This document shows positions 34,301 through 45,500 of a stretch of 64,000 nucleotides of DNA, piece by piece. The stretch is taken from contig CM034406.1 of NCBI GenBank assembly GCA_019925095.2, positions 20,362,888 to 20,426,887 of the forward strand. Reading direction: 5' to 3'. The notes under the pieces are model-generated. The model searched no databases, was not told the origin of the DNA, and saw only the letters and a list, made by a program, of their open reading frames with translations. The stretch is from Dendrolimus kikuchii (lineage: Eukaryota; Arthropoda; Insecta; Lepidoptera; Lasiocampidae). Within the stretch, counting starts at the first letter, position 1. Each line of letters begins with the position of its first letter. The translations under genes were made by a program, and so were the position numbers.

Positions 34301-34356
34301 CCGTTGAGGAGGGGGAGGAGCTTAACTACGAACAAAAATTCATATTGTCCATGTAA
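25308..34356 (+). CDS. ZAD and C2H2 zinc-finger protein, eight exons
   Basis: Exons are 25308-25466, 25646-25773, 26890-27100, 27601-27768, 30826-31094, 32164-32268, 32644-32725 and 34210-34356. All have GT/AG borders and matching phases, and give 422 residues. Residues 1-95 hold a ZAD domain (Cys15/Cys18 and Cys61/Cys64), the zinc-coordinating dimerisation module of insect zinc-finger transcription factors. An acidic Ala/Gly-rich linker follows, then seven fingers from residue 158 to about 362. Finger 1 is C158-x2-C161-x12-H174-x3-H178; finger 3 ends in Cys (C2HC); finger 6 has C-x4-C; finger 7 has C-x-C. The acidic tail ends YEQKFILSM. It is presumably a nuclear DNA-binding regulator, but I do not recognise the orthologue. 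Exons 3-7 are extremely GC-rich while introns are AT-rich and loaded with repeats. I chose the ATG at 25308 because it precedes the ZAD with no upstream in-frame ATG. Confidence 0.87.
25955..26525 (-). mobile_element. Family G LINE 3' end, 5'-truncated and decayed
   Basis: Reading on the minus strand, the piece starts in RT C-terminal sequence (AALVPTLTYGSESW), continues through the WFGHVERMHDERMTKQIYNA region and ends at the shared 3' end with a CATA/TATG microsatellite (about 25957-25975). Frameshifts are visible. It lies in intron 2 of the ZAD gene. Just left of it (about 25918-25947) is a family B scrap. Confidence 0.8.
26640..26720. repeat. Short repeat shared with 45115-45235 and 28265-28345
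   Basis: The block GCTAGGCATGTTTGCTGAAG followed by AGTTTCTTGCGCCACTTCTT recurs, in part inverted, in the middle of the foldback at 44863-45395 and in a diverged form near 28270-28345. Confidence 0.55.
27195..27275 (+). repeat. Family B repeat end in ZAD intron 3
   Basis: It has the blocks TATTTTCTTAAGTTTTCTTG, ACTAGTATACATAATAAAAT and AACGGTTTTAAGTGTGGTAA, matching the outer end of family B. The rest of the intron (to 27600) is AT-rich. Confidence 0.65.
28552..28844 (-). repeat. Family A repeat in ZAD intron 4
   Basis: This is a near full-length copy, missing about 15 bp after GACCAGGG. It starts with a T-run and ATTGCAGGATTTCAGCAGAC, and ends CGTTCCTGCACGGAT. AAGCTC flanks it on both sides (28546-28551 and 28849-28854), which may be a short target duplication. 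Positions 27769-28551 of the same intron hold no other recognisable feature apart from the short repeat near 28270. Confidence 0.83.
29570..29915. mobile_element. LINE 3' scrap joined to a 5' mariner fragment
   Basis: Positions 29570-29665 (-) are the 3' end of the family G LINE. At about 29667 the sequence switches to the left terminus of the mariner seen in the SmD3 intron (TAGTCTGGCCATAAATACTG) and continues for about 250 bp (+) before decaying. The short open frame over the junction is not a gene. This lies in ZAD intron 4. Confidence 0.75.
30317..30576 (-). repeat. tRNA-derived SINE
   Basis: On the minus strand the 5' region has a box A-like TGGTTGAGCGGG (30554-30565) and a good box B GGTTCGATTCC (30500-30510), the two internal RNA polymerase III promoter elements. 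The spacing of about 44 nt and the box A sequence suggest a Ser- or Leu-tRNA ancestor. The 3' end is an ATT microsatellite tail (TAA repeats at 30317-30350 on the plus strand). It does not fold as a whole tRNA. Related fragments lie at about 33840-33903 and 41950-42117. Confidence 0.78.
31140..31710. repeat. AGT-rich trinucleotide repeat tract
   Basis: About 500 bp of AGT units interspersed with CCAATA and GCA variants (for example AGTAGTAGTACCAATAATAG) lie in ZAD intron 5. They start roughly 45 bp after the exon 5 donor. The Leu/Thr-rich open frame on the opposite strand is a by-product of the repeat. Confidence 0.9.
32470..32585. repeat. Minisatellite of ACACATGTGT-containing units
   Basis: Five to six units resembling CAAGTACACATGTGTGGTG are repeated head to tail in ZAD intron 6, ending about 60 bp before exon 7. 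Each unit contains the palindrome ACACATGTGT or a one-base variant. Confidence 0.82.
32757..33190. repeat. RTE-type tail in ZAD intron 7
   Basis: It begins CTAGGGTATGCCCGCGACTTC, contains two related blocks around ATTCTCGCAAGATTCCCAGG, and ends AAATCGGTCCAGTAGTTTT and GTTTATATAGTCTATTCC. The same elements appear, inverted, at 53780-54210. Confidence 0.65.
33331..33637 (+). repeat. Family A repeat in ZAD intron 7
   Basis: This is a near full-length, fairly diverged copy, starting CTGCAAGAACAGAGAAAGAA and ending in an A-rich tail. Confidence 0.83.
33680..34130. repeat. SINE scrap (33840-33903) and family F repeat (33903-34130)
   Basis: Positions 33840-33903 match, in inverse orientation, the tail part of the SINE at 30317-30576. 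The following 230 bp match 16277-16500 closely. Together they end about 80 bp before exon 8 of the ZAD gene. Confidence 0.6.
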
Positions 34357-35054
34357 AACGGATGTTACACTACGCGGACTTTGAGACCCTTTCTCTGAAT
34401 AAGGGCGATGTGATAAGAAAAAGATTATATACTTGGTCTTATAAATAGTAGCGTAAAGCTGTGTTTACACTGAGTTGATTTAGGGACTCTTAATTAGAGT
34501 GTTGTTATAGAAAAAAAGAAATTCAGAGTCCATAGCTGGGCTCTGCGGAGCGGGTGTATCGAGTCTCTAAAACAGTGCAGTCTTAAACGCCACCGCGCCG
34601 CTGCCGCTCCACCTGACTGCGTAGACTAGTTGAGACCGCGCCGCCGCAAACGCAGTTTCGCTATAAAGCGGACGTTTATAAATTCACACAGTAGCAGCGC
34701 GGCAGCGGTGCCGTGTTGCCTAGGTGCTAATTTTATACTGATCGCAAACCTATTTTTTATTAACCCTTTAGAGGATCCAAAGTTAATATTATTTTTGTCC
34801 ATAATTTGCCAGTTGCCATCAAAATTGCCGCCCCAAAACCAAGAGAACTATATCGTCTCTTTTACTTTAATACAAATTATATGTGGTTAAAGGGAGAGAG
34901 CATCAGTTTAACTTACGTTTTAATTATCTATATCTTAAAGGTTAAATATCCGTTATGTACTGTCAGACACGTAATTAGATAGGTGATTCTAAAACAATGA
35001 TCATATAAAAAAGCAGGCCTTAACATATTTTCCTATTAATATATATTTTTTTAA
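34357..35054. other. 3' flank of the ZAD gene
   Basis: No clear polyadenylation signal follows the stop. Around 34575-34725 a GC-rich segment has short inverted GCGCCGCTGCC/GGCAGCGGTG blocks, possibly a small foldback. No gene is visible. Confidence 0.35.
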
Positions 35055-35335
35055 TGTTTAAGGCTTGGCAACTGGGCCTTTAAGCCAGGCGCCGTTGTAT
35101 TGTAGGCTACAATCGACGTCATTCAACGGAGTTCTTACGAAAACTCGAAAGGCCACATTTGGCTATATAGTTCACATTTTTCGCAAAAACACATAATTAC
35201 TACTCAAAAACTATCAATCCTACAACTTGTGTTCATTTTAGAGTAATTTTACACATTTTTAGAAAATAAAACTGCATAGCACAGCGTCTCCTTTCAGTTC
35301 CCGCCAAAAACTCCTATTAATATTAAGTACTGCTT
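35055..35335 (+). repeat. Family E repeat
   Basis: It shares almost its full length with 47055-47337: GTTTAAGGCTTGGCAACT, AGCCAGGCGCCGTTGTATTG, CACATTTGGCTATATAGTTC and CAGTTCCCGCCAAAAACTC. No ORF or terminal repeats are evident. Confidence 0.75.
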
Positions 35336-35680
35336 ATACAACAGATAATACCCTATTTGACTCGTTAAAGGAATGACGTCATAACGTTCTACGTTCCTAC
35401 TAGTAGACTTCGGCGTTCAGTAGGATGGTAAAATGTATCTCAGCTGATTTAAATATCAACATTATTGCCCCCTATATTAAAGAAATTGTATTAAAGATCC
35501 GAATTCTAAGGTATTTATGTGTTTTTTTTAATATACTTCACACCATTGCAAAGCAAATTCATATTTAAAAGTATGTTAATCGAGAAATAAATAAATTCAA
35601 TGTTTACATTATTTGTGAAGATAGAGGTATTTGAAACAGTAATTATTCTTTATTTTGTCATTATATTATTATAAGTCAAT

Positions 35681-35995
35681 TTTTTTTATTTTATTGCAGG
35701 AGATCAGCAGACAGGCAGACGGCCCACTTGATGGAAAGCGGTTACCATCGCCTATGGACATTTGCACCATCAAAGTTGCTACAAATGCGCTGCTGCTCTC
35801 TTAAGGGAGACTGGAACCTGGTCACTAATGCCGGAACACAACTCAAGGTTGTTATGGCGACATACTCTAGACCAGGGGTGGTAGCCATCCAGTCGGGCAA
35901 ATGCCCTACCACCTGGCTGTGGGTCTTTTGGTCGCCTCTTACGACAGGCCGCCCGGCCGCAGGAAATTGTATTCTTTCTCCGTTCCTGCACGGAT
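35681..35995 (-). repeat. Family A repeat, full-length copy
   Basis: It begins with a T-run and TTATTGCAGGAGATCAGCAG and ends CGTTCCTGCACGGAT. It is one of the best preserved copies. Confidence 0.87.
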
Positions 35996-37400
35996 AGATA
36001 TGTTAAGGACTTCAGTCAACTTCAGTTATAATCATTAATTGTGATGAAATAAATTTAGCCCATGATGTTTACTTTGTTTTTTCTTAGAAAATAATTTTGA
36101 TAATTCACAGACCACGTTTTGTATTCAATTCACCATTTAATAATGTTTAACGATTCTATTCATAGTTAGAATATGTTTGAACACCTCTTTATGGTACTTA
36201 CAGACGTGTTCAAACTAACTCTCTATGAATGAGACCGAAAATGTTCTTACTACAAGACACTTAAATTTACATGATGCAAGTTTCTGGCCTGTACATACAA
36301 TTAAATTGAAACAATAAATGACTTGCAAGGTCTAAACAATAACCCGTAACATTCTTAACCTTGTTATATAAGTAGTTTGCTTTCAAAACTTTTCTTGTTG
36401 TAAACAACACATAATTTCTTAAGTAATTTTTATATTCAATTAGTTCATCCTTATTTTTTTTTATTTTGTTCGTTATGTCCTTAGGTCCAAAACCGTTAAT
36501 TCCTTTGCAAATGCTGCTAGTGCAGCATTATGTGCATCACGATTCTTGTAATTTACATGATTAAATCAGCAGACCTGAATCTTAACATTTTTTGACTAGA
36601 TATTTTTTTAATAAACACACCTAAAACATTCTAGGCTTAATTGAAAAATTCGTCAACGCAAATACGTGCAACACTTGAAGCAATCCGCCCAAAAATGGTA
36701 AACGCACATACAAGCCAAAGCTCAGACAAGTCAAAACTTGTCTGCTTACAAGTTTTGACTTGTCTAACTTGTAATCTACAAGAAAATTGTATTGGTGTAA
36801 ACAAAAGACATTTGCAATTATTTTCAAAAAAGATTTTCATTTTATTTATTTATTTCTGCTTAAATGTACAAGAAATTGGTATAATGTAAATGAATTAGAC
36901 TAGGCTGTTTCCTGATTTGTAGGTGCACCAGCGGCGCGGAATGATATGCTTGGTAATACAAGTTCAATATTTAACTAAAAGTATATTAAAAAAATATATC
37001 TTTTAACAAAATAAAATACAAGTTCCAAGTATATGTAATTATTAGGTATAATTTGTTTAAAAACGTTCATTATGTTGTTTGATTTCAATCACAAGTACAT
37101 GATGTATTTGGAACATTTCTTCTGGTTGATTAAAAAGAGACAAAGACCAACTTGTTTCATTCAAGCAATCTCGTTTGTCATATATATTATGTACTGTAAT
37201 TATTAGTTATGAATAAAGACACTATTTGATTTTTAAGTTGTTTTATTAGTATCAAACAAGGATAAATACATTTAAAAATGACGTAAATTTGCAGCTTTTT
37301 ATATACGTCGTATTTCATTTACTCTATATAATTTATATTATAGAAAGAACTAAAGAAAAAATATTTATTTAGGACAAGATACAAAAAGTCTTACATGATA
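35996..37400. other. AT-rich region with a short perfect palindrome
   Basis: AGACAAGTCAAAACTTGT at about 36724-36741 is followed after 6 nt by its exact reverse complement. A tiny GC-rich patch after TTTGTAG (36921) and an AATAAA near 37212 might mark an unknown terminal exon, but there is no coding support. Confidence 0.4.
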
Positions 37401-37408
37401 ATATATGT

Positions 37409-37690
37409 AACAATGAATTGGATCTACTTATGCAAAACAGAACCAATCAACAAACATGCCAAAATTGGGTTAAGGATGCAGAAGACTTTCAAAATGCACC
37501 TTCTATCGACTCAATAAAAATCATAACGAGAAAATATAATGTACAATATTCTAAATGTTTTTTCCAAAATATAGACATATTTATTTGTACGCAAAATTTT
37601 AATAAAAACGGATTTTTCTCAAATCTGCCAGTATGTGGGTTGGTTCCATTTTGCATAAGTTGGTCCAATTGTGATGTCCTAAAAAGGCTC
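37409..37690. repeat. Imperfect inverted duplication
   Basis: A block around 37409-37460 (with CTACTTATGCAAAACAGAACC) recurs inverted at about 37625-37680 (GGTTCCATTTTGCATAAGTTG). Open frames of 82-98 codons cross it on both strands, but I do not recognise the product. Confidence 0.55.
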
Positions 37691-37941
37691 TTGCTCAGCA
37701 TATTGCTAGTTTGACAACCAGCGCTGATCTTCCGCAAGTACCTCTAAGTGATGCCACGGCTTAGCTCCACAAAGCGAATTAAAACCATAAACATTCGTTA
37801 TATAATTATACAAAATAAATTACTAGTTTATATGAACATTCTTCTAATTACAAATTATAAATATGAAGACAATTCCAGAAACACAAAAACCATAAAAATC
37901 CAGCAGTTCTCGAGTTATAAATGGTGTAACTAACACAACTT

Positions 37942-37982
<41 letters not shown>

Positions 37983-38215
37983 TATATGATTACTATTTAT
38001 TAATTAAAGATATCATATGTATATTATTTATTTAAAAAAATAAATTGTATGTATTAAAAATCTGAATTTATGCACCACCTCCTTGGCTAGATTAGCTTAG
38101 AATGTCCTGTAAGTTTGCTTGTCTGGAAAAGATCGCTCTGAGCGATAAGACCGCTTATTGTTTTGAAAAAGTTTAACTCTTGAAGTCTTATGTCTGTTAC
38201 TTTGGTAAGCAATAA
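37691..38215. repeat. AT-rich DNA with a TA microsatellite (37949-37982)
   Basis: A TA dinucleotide run of about 34 bp is the only feature I can name. Confidence 0.6.
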
Positions 38216-38530
38216 AGGCCTGTGCAGACTACGTTTTGTAAACGCGCGTTTGTAGCGATACGCACGCGAGTCAGACGCACCCTGAAGACCTTTGCACGCC
38301 TGTATAAATTCAAATACGCGTTTGAATCGACACAACCGTGCTGGCATTTTGCTTTAAATATTATGTATCAAATTACATATTTTGCAAACGAACGGGTTAT
38401 TTATTTCTGTGTCGCTGTTTGAATCGATGCAAACGACAAAAAACTGCTGTAGGATAAAAGCGGGCTGTCGACGCGCGTTCCTAAAACGCGCGTCAACGGC
38501 GCGTTTAAAAAACGTGGTGTGCACAGGTCT
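38216..38530. mobile_element. MITE with AGGCCTGTGCAGAC-type ends
   Basis: The left end AGGCCTGTGCAGACTACGTT faces AACGTGGTGTGCACAGGTCT at the right end, followed inward by AACGCGCGTT/AACGCGCGTC blocks. TAA flanks both sides. There is no coding capacity. Confidence 0.7.
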
Positions 38531-39586
38531 TAATAGGCCATTGAAATGATACATTTTTAAGGCCTTAGCGTGCATTTTTCAGAGGACGCAATTTTATTTT
38601 TTTATGTGTAGAGGGGATTAGTATAAGCTTAAATTCAAGTTTGTGGAGTCGCCACCCTTCCGCCATCTTGGAAAAGGGGGTGCAAAGGGTTTTCGCGCTG
38701 CATCTCGTAAAGTAGCAACCCTATAGAAGTTAAAAAATTATCTAATCCAATGTGATATGATTATGAATACAAGTATATTTTTTATTAAATTATTTCCCGG
38801 AAACTTACTAAAAACTACTTAGCTGCTATAAAATAGCAAAATATCACTTTTTTTTTTAAATAGTACCTTATTCCGTTTTTTCCCAGTTGTGGAAGGCTCA
38901 CTTATGCCGGGTTCCTATATCTCACTGTCAATTCATTTAAACTACCATTGATAGAGAAGTTTATGACAAGTTTTAACTAGTAAATACTGACAATTTTTTT
39001 TATCATAATTTCTTTACACATTAACAGCAATCATGTTGCTTCCTACAGAATACGCCTTGTGTCCGATCTCTCGCCAACCTTCAGCAATATTGGGACATTA
39101 TATTCTTAACTTCTTTCTGGTCTCCTTGTTCTCCTTCCATCACGTGGGTACCCGTAGTCAACATTGTAGCAACCAGAAGTAGAGGTGAAATGATACTTCA
39201 GATGGCAAAGAGTTGTATTCACTGTCGAGTGCTGATGTGAACTCATTTATTTTGAAAACGGTAACCTTATGTACAAATATTAACAAGTCGTACAGCTAGT
39301 ACGATATATAGCACGATGAGTGAGCGGGACGAATGATGTGCGAGCGAGATAGAGCAAGTATTAATATGCGCGCTCCCGCGTTACGCTAGTCAGTAGTGCG
39401 TTGTCCGCTGCGATGACTAGACGTATGCAGCTCGTATAACACAATCAGTCTGTCAATGTCTTAGAACTCAAATAAAGTCAGTTTAAGCAAATCATTTCAG
39501 TTTTCTTTATTTAATCGCACTGTGTGGCAAGTTCATCTCGACTCTGTTCTTTTTATTATGTCTAGTAGATATAAAGACTTGGCAGC
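38531..39586. other. Intergenic region downstream of ALKBH7
   Basis: AATAAA on the minus strand at 39552-39557 and 39506-39511 may end the ALKBH7 transcript. A stretch at about 39170-39520 has a purine run and LTR-like texture but no matching partner, so it is not called. Confidence 0.4.
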
Positions 39587-42500
39587 CTATTTGTTTTGGG
39601 GGTGCGGTTGGCTCCTGCAGATGACGGCCACCCTCCTCAGCCTCTGCACTTTGCGCCCCTTCCAAACGCTCTCGTCGGCGCCCAACACCGCGTGGCTGAA
39701 CGAGTATCGGGCGCAACCCCTGACGAAGGGACACAAAGTTCAGCTGTGCAATTTCAAAACCTAGCAATTGACTGTTGGGACTTATAAAATGTTATTAGTA
39801 AATCAGATTAAGCTTCCATAGAGTAAATAATAACCATAAACTAAATAATTAAAAAATCTGACGGACGTGGGTGTTTTCCAGAGCATTTTGTCGCGGCCAC
39901 AGTCTGCTGCGGCTCTTTTAATTTATAAAATAGTGAAACCATTTATATAAATTTGTGGAATTGTATGATTAGGGTAAGATGGGGCTGACATGGTGACATT
40001 AACACTAAAAGCCCCTAAATAAATTAGATAATATAAAAAAAAAGATAAATGAACAATTTGGCGGTAGGCTAAATAAAATTTAAACAATACTCATTGACAC
40101 TTGACATTGTTGTTTTACGTGATCACGGCCACTGAAAAGTGGCCGAAACGTCGGAATTCCGTTAAAACGTAGTTTTATTATGTATACTAGTTGATTCGGC
40201 AAACTTCAAACCGTCTTAGAATCAATAAATAATAAAGCTGAATGATAATTGCAGAATGTTTCAACTTTAGTAAAAAAATGCGGTCAAAATTTAACCGGAA
40301 TGAACATCAAACGTTTGACATTCAAAATCAAAAAAATGAAAAACAAAACTTCACTTTTAAATTTAATTTTATTTCTGAACGACTTTTAAATTTTATTGAT
40401 TTCTAGACGACGGGACGAACATCAAACGTTTGACAGGTAGGAATAATTTCTAAGAGAAAGCGAAATTGTTGTTTTTACTATATTCCAAGCGTTTTTTTTA
40501 ATATTTACTCATTTTTTAAACGTCCCCTGGACTTCCACAAATAATTCAAAACCAAAATTAGCCAAATCAGTCAGCCGTTCTCGAGTTCTAGCGAGACTAA
40601 CAAACAGCAATTGATTTATATATATAGATGAGTCGCGGAAACTTAGAAAATACGATATTAATTTACTTCATAATATAGAGGGCCCTCCTGGCGAGCAGCG
40701 CGTCCAGCACCAAGTGCGGCTTCTGCGCGTGCGCCAGCCGCATCACGGCGCCCGACACGAGGCACACGCCCGCGATCACATCCCCGCAGAACTACAAACA
40801 AACTGCTCGTAGACAATGTTATTTAAACTAGATGGCGCCACTCTAAAAGTACATCGCGCTATGGTGTGCATTAGCCGGGTGTATTTGATATTTTTGTTGT
40901 TAGCACTCATTGCAAATCTCCCCCCACAGGATAGACTGGGCTTCTTCTCTCCCAGCCATAACACGTTGCGAAACGGCAGTAAGATAGCGTAGGCCGCCGC
41001 GAACCACCGATCCCGGTCCGCCGGATATCCTTCCCCTCGGGCTTTATATTACCCGTCGCCCGTTCTCAATTAGTGCTTTGTGTCGCCCTATGGTGGGCAT
41101 CATTAAATTCATCCCCCTCTCATGGCAACAGTCCAGCCGAGGTAAAACTCCTTAGGGAGCTCCCTCGAGCAAGTTGGCCCCCCGGACTCGAGCGCCTTTG
41201 CTTCGCGAAGGCACTCACCCCAAAAACCCCAGTAAAGTTGTAAGGTCTTCAGACCAACAACATAAAGTCAAGTCCAATAAAAAAAACTCACTGCAATGAA
41301 TTTTCTTTGTAATATGTTTAGTTTCATTATATCATATAGAAAATCCCCTCTGCCCCTCTCTTTCAGGACTGATTATAGAAACAGAATTCACTGTTTCATA
41401 CTACATTTGTCCCACATTATCACGAAGAAAAGAAAAGAGAGAAGTCTATGGATCACCATAGACATCAGACTTAAAACCAAAGTAAAAGATATAATATAGA
41501 ATGTAAGAAAGTATTGAGATAGACAAGAGATATTTATCTGTGCAGGAATGGAGAAAAAGTACAACTTCCTGCATTGGGGTGGCCTGTCGTAAGAGGTGAT
41601 AAAGCAACCCATAATCAGCTGGTAGGACATTTTCATGTCCGGATGGCTACCATCCCTGGTCTAAAGTATGCCGTCATAACAACCATGAGTTATGTTCCAG
41701 CATTAGTGGCCAAATTCCAGTCTTCCTTTAGAGAGTGCAGCACATTGGTAGCACCTTCGATATTGCAATTAGTCACAGGCGATGATAACTGCTTTTCACC
41801 AGTGGCCCGTCTGCCTGTCCGCTGAACTCATGCAATAAAAAAAAAATACTGACAGAATGAAAACCCATGGATCGAAAAAAGTGGAGGGGATGGACACATT
41901 TTAATAATCACCAGACTAACACTACCATTTTATATGACCAAATTAGGCAAATTCTGTTTGTGTTTTGGGTAAAACATAATGCACCACTCTGGGACCAATC
42001 CCTTTTTAAAAAAGAAAACTCTTTTAAAAAATTTACCATGCCAGAAATCAAACCTAGACCTCTATGTCCCAGTGAGCTAGTCTACGAAGGCTTAGTCCAT
42101 TCAACCACAGAGGCCATAAAATTCTTCAGATCACATAAAGTGGCAACCCTGATTTGCCATAACCTAACTACGATACATTTTTTTATTGCAGTTCAGCAGA
42201 CAGGCAGACGGCCCACTGGATGGAAAGCGGTTACCATCGCCTATGGACATTTGCAACACCAAAGGTGCTACAAATGCGCTGCTGCTCTCTTAAGGGAGAC
42301 TGGAACCTGGTCACTAATGCCGGAACACAACTCAAGGTTGTTATGGCGACATATTTAAGACCAGGGGTGGTAGCCATCCAGTCGGGCAAATGCCCTACCA
42401 CCTGGCTGTGGGTTGTTTAGTCGCCTCTTACAACAGGCCGCCCCAATGCAGGAAATTGTATTCTATCTCCGTTCCTGCACTGATAAAAACATAATGCTTA

Positions 42501-45500
42501 CCCTGACAGCATCTATGTGTGGCTTGATGTGGCCGGCTCCAGCCAGGTCCAACACATGGGCATGAGGCAGGGGCTCCCCACTTCCAGAGCCAGGAGCAAA
42601 TGCCAACGCTTTCACACGATCCAAGATAATTTGGTTTTCTGGACTCCACTTACTTTTCTCCGTCTCACGATATCCTTGTATGGCCTGAAATCAAAGAAAG
42701 TACAAATTAATTTGTATGTTCTAATAACTGTATTTATTAGAAAATGGAATCTTACAGATTACTTATTAAAAGTCCATGAGTGTTGGGAACACCAACAACT
42801 ATATTTTATTTTTAAACTTGCAACACTGTTGTTGGTGTTTGTTTTCTCTTCCATTTTGGTTGTAGCCGAGTGCACACGAGTTTGCATTTTAAAGTGATTT
42901 ATCACGAGCTTCCACCGCTAACAGTGTTTAACTTTTATACCTACAACAACCAGAGTATCGCCCACACCATCAGAGTAAAATAAATATTATATGTGCGGCA
43001 AGCTGTGCACAAAGTATCTACCACCACTTCCAGTTTTTTTTAAATATTCTGGCTCTTCAGACCAGGCGTCACCCCTGACATAGTCAGGGACATTGATCTG
43101 TAGATCTTTTATAACGAGGTGTTCTTACATAAATCGCATATTTACATTATATTATATTAGTAATTAATTTATATTATTTACATATAAGTAAATGATCATT
43201 CCATGATCAAATTGATCGTGTACTAGCAGAAGGTGATGTCAGGAGCCTTAAGAACAGACGAGCTTGCATGACAAGAGTTATGAATGTCAAAGAGGCAAGT
43301 GAGGTGTGTAAGAATAAGAAATTAAAAATTTTGTCTAAAAATAAAAATAAAAATTTAGGGGTGGACTACCCCTAACATTTGGGGGGATGAAAAATAGATG
43401 TTGGCCGATTTTCATAGATACTGGATAAGCACAAAAAATTTCATCAAAATCGGTCAAGCCGTTTCGGAGGAGTATGGCAACGAAAACTGTGACACGAGAA
43501 TTTTATATATTAGATTATATTAGTAATTAATTTATATTATTTACATATCTATACTTACTTCAAGCCAGACATTAAATACTGCTTCCAGTTAGGAACTATC
43601 ACTTACAAGTTCAATTTCATAAACTTATGCAAACTGAGATCCCTAGAGCATATTTTTGAAGGACATACATATAAGTTAATAATTTTGTTCCTACTATATT
43701 CTGGGGTAGGGTATAGTTATGGGATATGTTTTGTTTATTATAGGTAGGTATATAGGTTAGTAAGCTAAGTGCTTTGTGGCTATTTTATTTTAAAACCACC
43801 CAAAATTTACTTTATATCTCAAATAATAAATAACAGTGTCTCATACCTATATACTACCACACCCATATCCTGCAGTTTTAAGAAACACAACAAGCGGAAA
43901 GAAACTAGCATTCCTAGCTGTTATTTATAATTATAGTTAGGCATGTTACTTGGGAGTTTCTTGATTGAGTAAGTACTTGAAACTGACAGATAAATGTAAA
44001 GCAACAAAAAAATATTATTAATCAATCAATCATTTGTTAGAAAATCAATTGCTATAAGGCTCTTAAATTTTGATCCCACACCCTCATTTTTGACACAGTC
44101 TAAATACCAGTTAGGGAATTATCCCACACTAATCCATGTAGGAAGAGAGAAAGGATACAATTTCCTGCGTTGGGGCGGCCTGTCATAAGAGGCGATATAA
44201 CAACCCACAGCCAGGTGGTAGGGCATTCACCAGACTGGATGGCTACCACCCCTGGTCTAGAGTATGTCGCCATTACAACCTTGAGTTGTGTTCCGGCATT
44301 AGTGACCGGGTTCCAGTCTCCCTTAAGAGAGCAGCAGTGCATTTGTAGCAACTTTGGTGGTGCAAATAGGCGATGGTAACCGCTTTCCATCAAGTGGGCC
44401 GTCTGCCTGTCTGCTGATCTCCTGCAATAAAAAAAAAACTAAAATCATTGATGTTTTTAATTACTGGAGTATAGAAGATAGAGAGTTAAAAGAATAGTAA
44501 TGTATGAAACTGGTTAATTTGTCTTGGACAAATACGCAAGGCAGGCTGTCCACTCTCCAGAAATAAGTGTCCCAAAATCAGCAGTTGAATGTTTAAGATG
44601 CTGACATTATTATAGTTCAGCTGATCTATAGCCACATTTGGCATTTATCAAACCGATTTCACTCATTATGTGAACTATTGATAATGATACAATGAAGAAT
44701 TGAGATTGTTATAAGAAGTCACATTTTATGGAATTAATTAAAATAAAATTATTAAAAAAAAAAATGTTTTTTTTTTATTTTTATGATTAAGCTTTTCAAT
44801 TATACATCAAATTCCAGGTCATATCACTAATATTTAGAAAAAAAAAAATGCTGGCATATAATATTTTCTTAAGTTTTCGCGACTTGTATACATAATAAAA
44901 CTACGTTTTAACGGTTTTAAGCGCGGTAATTTTATTTGATTTTGGTTTTTTCGACGTTTCGGCCACTTTTCAGTGGCCGTGATCACGGAAGACAAAGATG
45001 TCAAGTGTCAACGAGTATTGTTAAAGTTTTATTTAGCCTACCGCCAACTTATTAATTTTAATTATTTAATTTTTAATTTTGTTTATGGTTATTATTTACT
45101 CTATGGGAGCCTAATCTAATTTACCACCGCTTCGCAACATGTTATGGCTTGAAGAGAAGAAGCGGCGCAAGAAACTCTTCAGCAAATCAGAGCTAGGCAT
45201 GTTTGCTGAAGAGTTTCTTGCGCCGCTTCTTAGGCGGTAGGCTAAATAAAACTTTAACAATACTCGTTGACACTTGACATCTTTGTCTTCCGTGATCACG
45301 GCCACTGAAAAGTGGCCGAAACGTCGAAAAAACCAAAATCAAATAAAATTACCGCGCTTAAAACCGTTAAAACGTAGTTTTATTATGCTAGCATACTTAA
45401 CTTTGTTAGGTGTTACATTTCTAAAGAAATAATCTATTTATGGTACTATTTTAATTTGACATAAATTATTTTGATACTGTTACAAAGTTAGTTCATCACT

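Noticed and set aside
36921..37217. A terminal exon after TTTGTAG with AATAAA near 37212
   Set aside because: Only about 25 bp look exon-like, no reading frame connects to a neighbouring gene, and no family is recognisable.
39170..39530. A solo LTR
   Set aside because: There is a purine-rich run and an AATAAA, but I found no matching second LTR, no TG...CA ends and no target duplication.
39522..39764. 80-codon plus-strand frame (starting MWQVHLDSVLF)
   Set aside because: The opposite strand in another frame gives the conserved C-terminus of ALKBH7 with a phase-matched acceptor, which explains the coding-like composition.
42220..42420. Recurrent short ORFs beginning MESGYHRLWTFAT in many places
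   Set aside because: They occur in every reverse-oriented family A copy, are broken in several, and reflect repeat sequence rather than a gene family.
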